Shown here one piece after another: positions 63,824 through 64,000 of a stretch of DNA of 64,000 nucleotides. Numbering within the stretch: the stretch's first letter is position 1; every line of letters starts with the position of its first letter. The translations under genes and the position numbers were made by a program. The stretch comes from Burkholderia stabilis. Its GTDB lineage: Bacteria > Pseudomonadota > Gammaproteobacteria > Burkholderiales > Burkholderiaceae. The DNA lies in assembly GCF_001742165.1 (NCBI RefSeq), contig NZ_CP016442.1:3100001-3164000 (forward strand), read 5' to 3'. Under the pieces are notes generated by a model. That model saw only the letters and a list, made by a program, of their open reading frames with translations, was not told the DNA's origin and ran no database searches.

Positions 63824-63906
63824 CCATGGGGTGACGCGTGCGGCCGTCAGGCGGCATTGCGCCACGACTCCCCCGAGCGGCGCCGCCTGGCGCCGCTTCA
63901 TCCGCT

Positions 63907-64000
63907 TCAGCCCAGCAATTCGCGCAGCGCTGCGACGAGCGCATCGCATTCGGCGTCGGTGCCGACGGTGATGCGCAGATGCTGGTCGATCCGCGGCAGC
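63907..64000 (-). CDS. hisC: histidinol-phosphate aminotransferase, C-terminal end only
   Basis: The last ~30 codons of a leftward gene running out of the window: [30 protein letters not shown]. The LRITVGT motif with the final helix is the C-terminus of HisC-type class II PLP aminotransferases. The PLP lysine is outside the window, so the assignment is tentative. Confidence 0.7.
   Translation of the reverse strand, partial: LPRIDQHLRITVGTDAECDALVAALRELLG

Overview
The window is a high-GC chromosomal segment of a Burkholderiales bacterium, most likely Burkholderia (cepacia-complex type). Protein sequences and gene order (imuA-imuB-dnaE2, cydABX with cydP, nag/PTS cluster, rpoH, leuA, ftsY-rsmD-coaD-fdx) and the GC-rich codon use suggest this. 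All functions are read from sequence and memory; no database search was run.

Layout. 1-4.0 kb: end of a methionine-type substrate-binding protein, a small secreted four-Cys protein, and a three-gene TrpXYZ-like ABC importer. 4.2-7.6 kb: the SOS mutasome operon imuA-imuB-dnaE2 behind a perfect LexA box. dnaE2 is broken at codon 404, inside the catalytic PDIDVDF motif. 7.6-37.9 kb: about 30 kb of inserted DNA, its left half of visibly lower GC. 37.9-39.9 kb: the remaining 3' part of dnaE2. 40.2-50.4 kb: GlcNAc/chitooligosaccharide use (GntR regulator, NagA, SIS-family deaminase, EIIA-HPr-EI fusion, NagE permease, GH20 hexosaminidase). 51.0-54.2 kb: cytochrome bd genes cydP-A-B-X. 54.6-64 kb: housekeeping genes (rpoH with a CIRCE operator, pagL, leuA, ybiB, maiA, ftsY, rsmD, coaD, ferredoxin, start of hisC).

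Main finding. The insertion is bounded by an 8-bp direct repeat (ATCGACGT, 7579-7586 and 37911-37918). Joining the two dnaE2 halves at this repeat restores an uninterrupted 1067-codon gene. The first gene of the insert (7801-10950) is a complete but divergent dnaE2 in the same orientation, placed just behind the truncated host copy, so imuAB transcription could still reach an intact polymerase gene. The core of the target is synonymously changed in that copy (ATAGATGT). Two decayed dnaE2 3' ends lie further inside (about 26.4-28.0 and 28.1-28.4 kb), suggesting repeated rounds of insertion with replacement dnaE2 copies.

The left part of the insert carries a recombination module on the minus strand: a tyrosine recombinase, a second very large tyrosine recombinase and a coiled-coil accessory protein, recalling Tn554-type or Gamma-Mobile-Trio modules. 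The large recombinase is split by an IS407-group IS3 element exactly at its HxLR catalytic motif, so the island may be immobilised. Cargo includes an HNH-like protein, a helical-repeat protein coupled to a nuclease-like protein (candidate defence module), a KAP-type P-loop ATPase and a TPR-like protein. The right part holds a porin pseudogene, a spermidine/putrescine-type ABC importer, an M24 peptidase-like enzyme with altered metal ligands, a GAF-domain lipoprotein, a porin and a LysR regulator.
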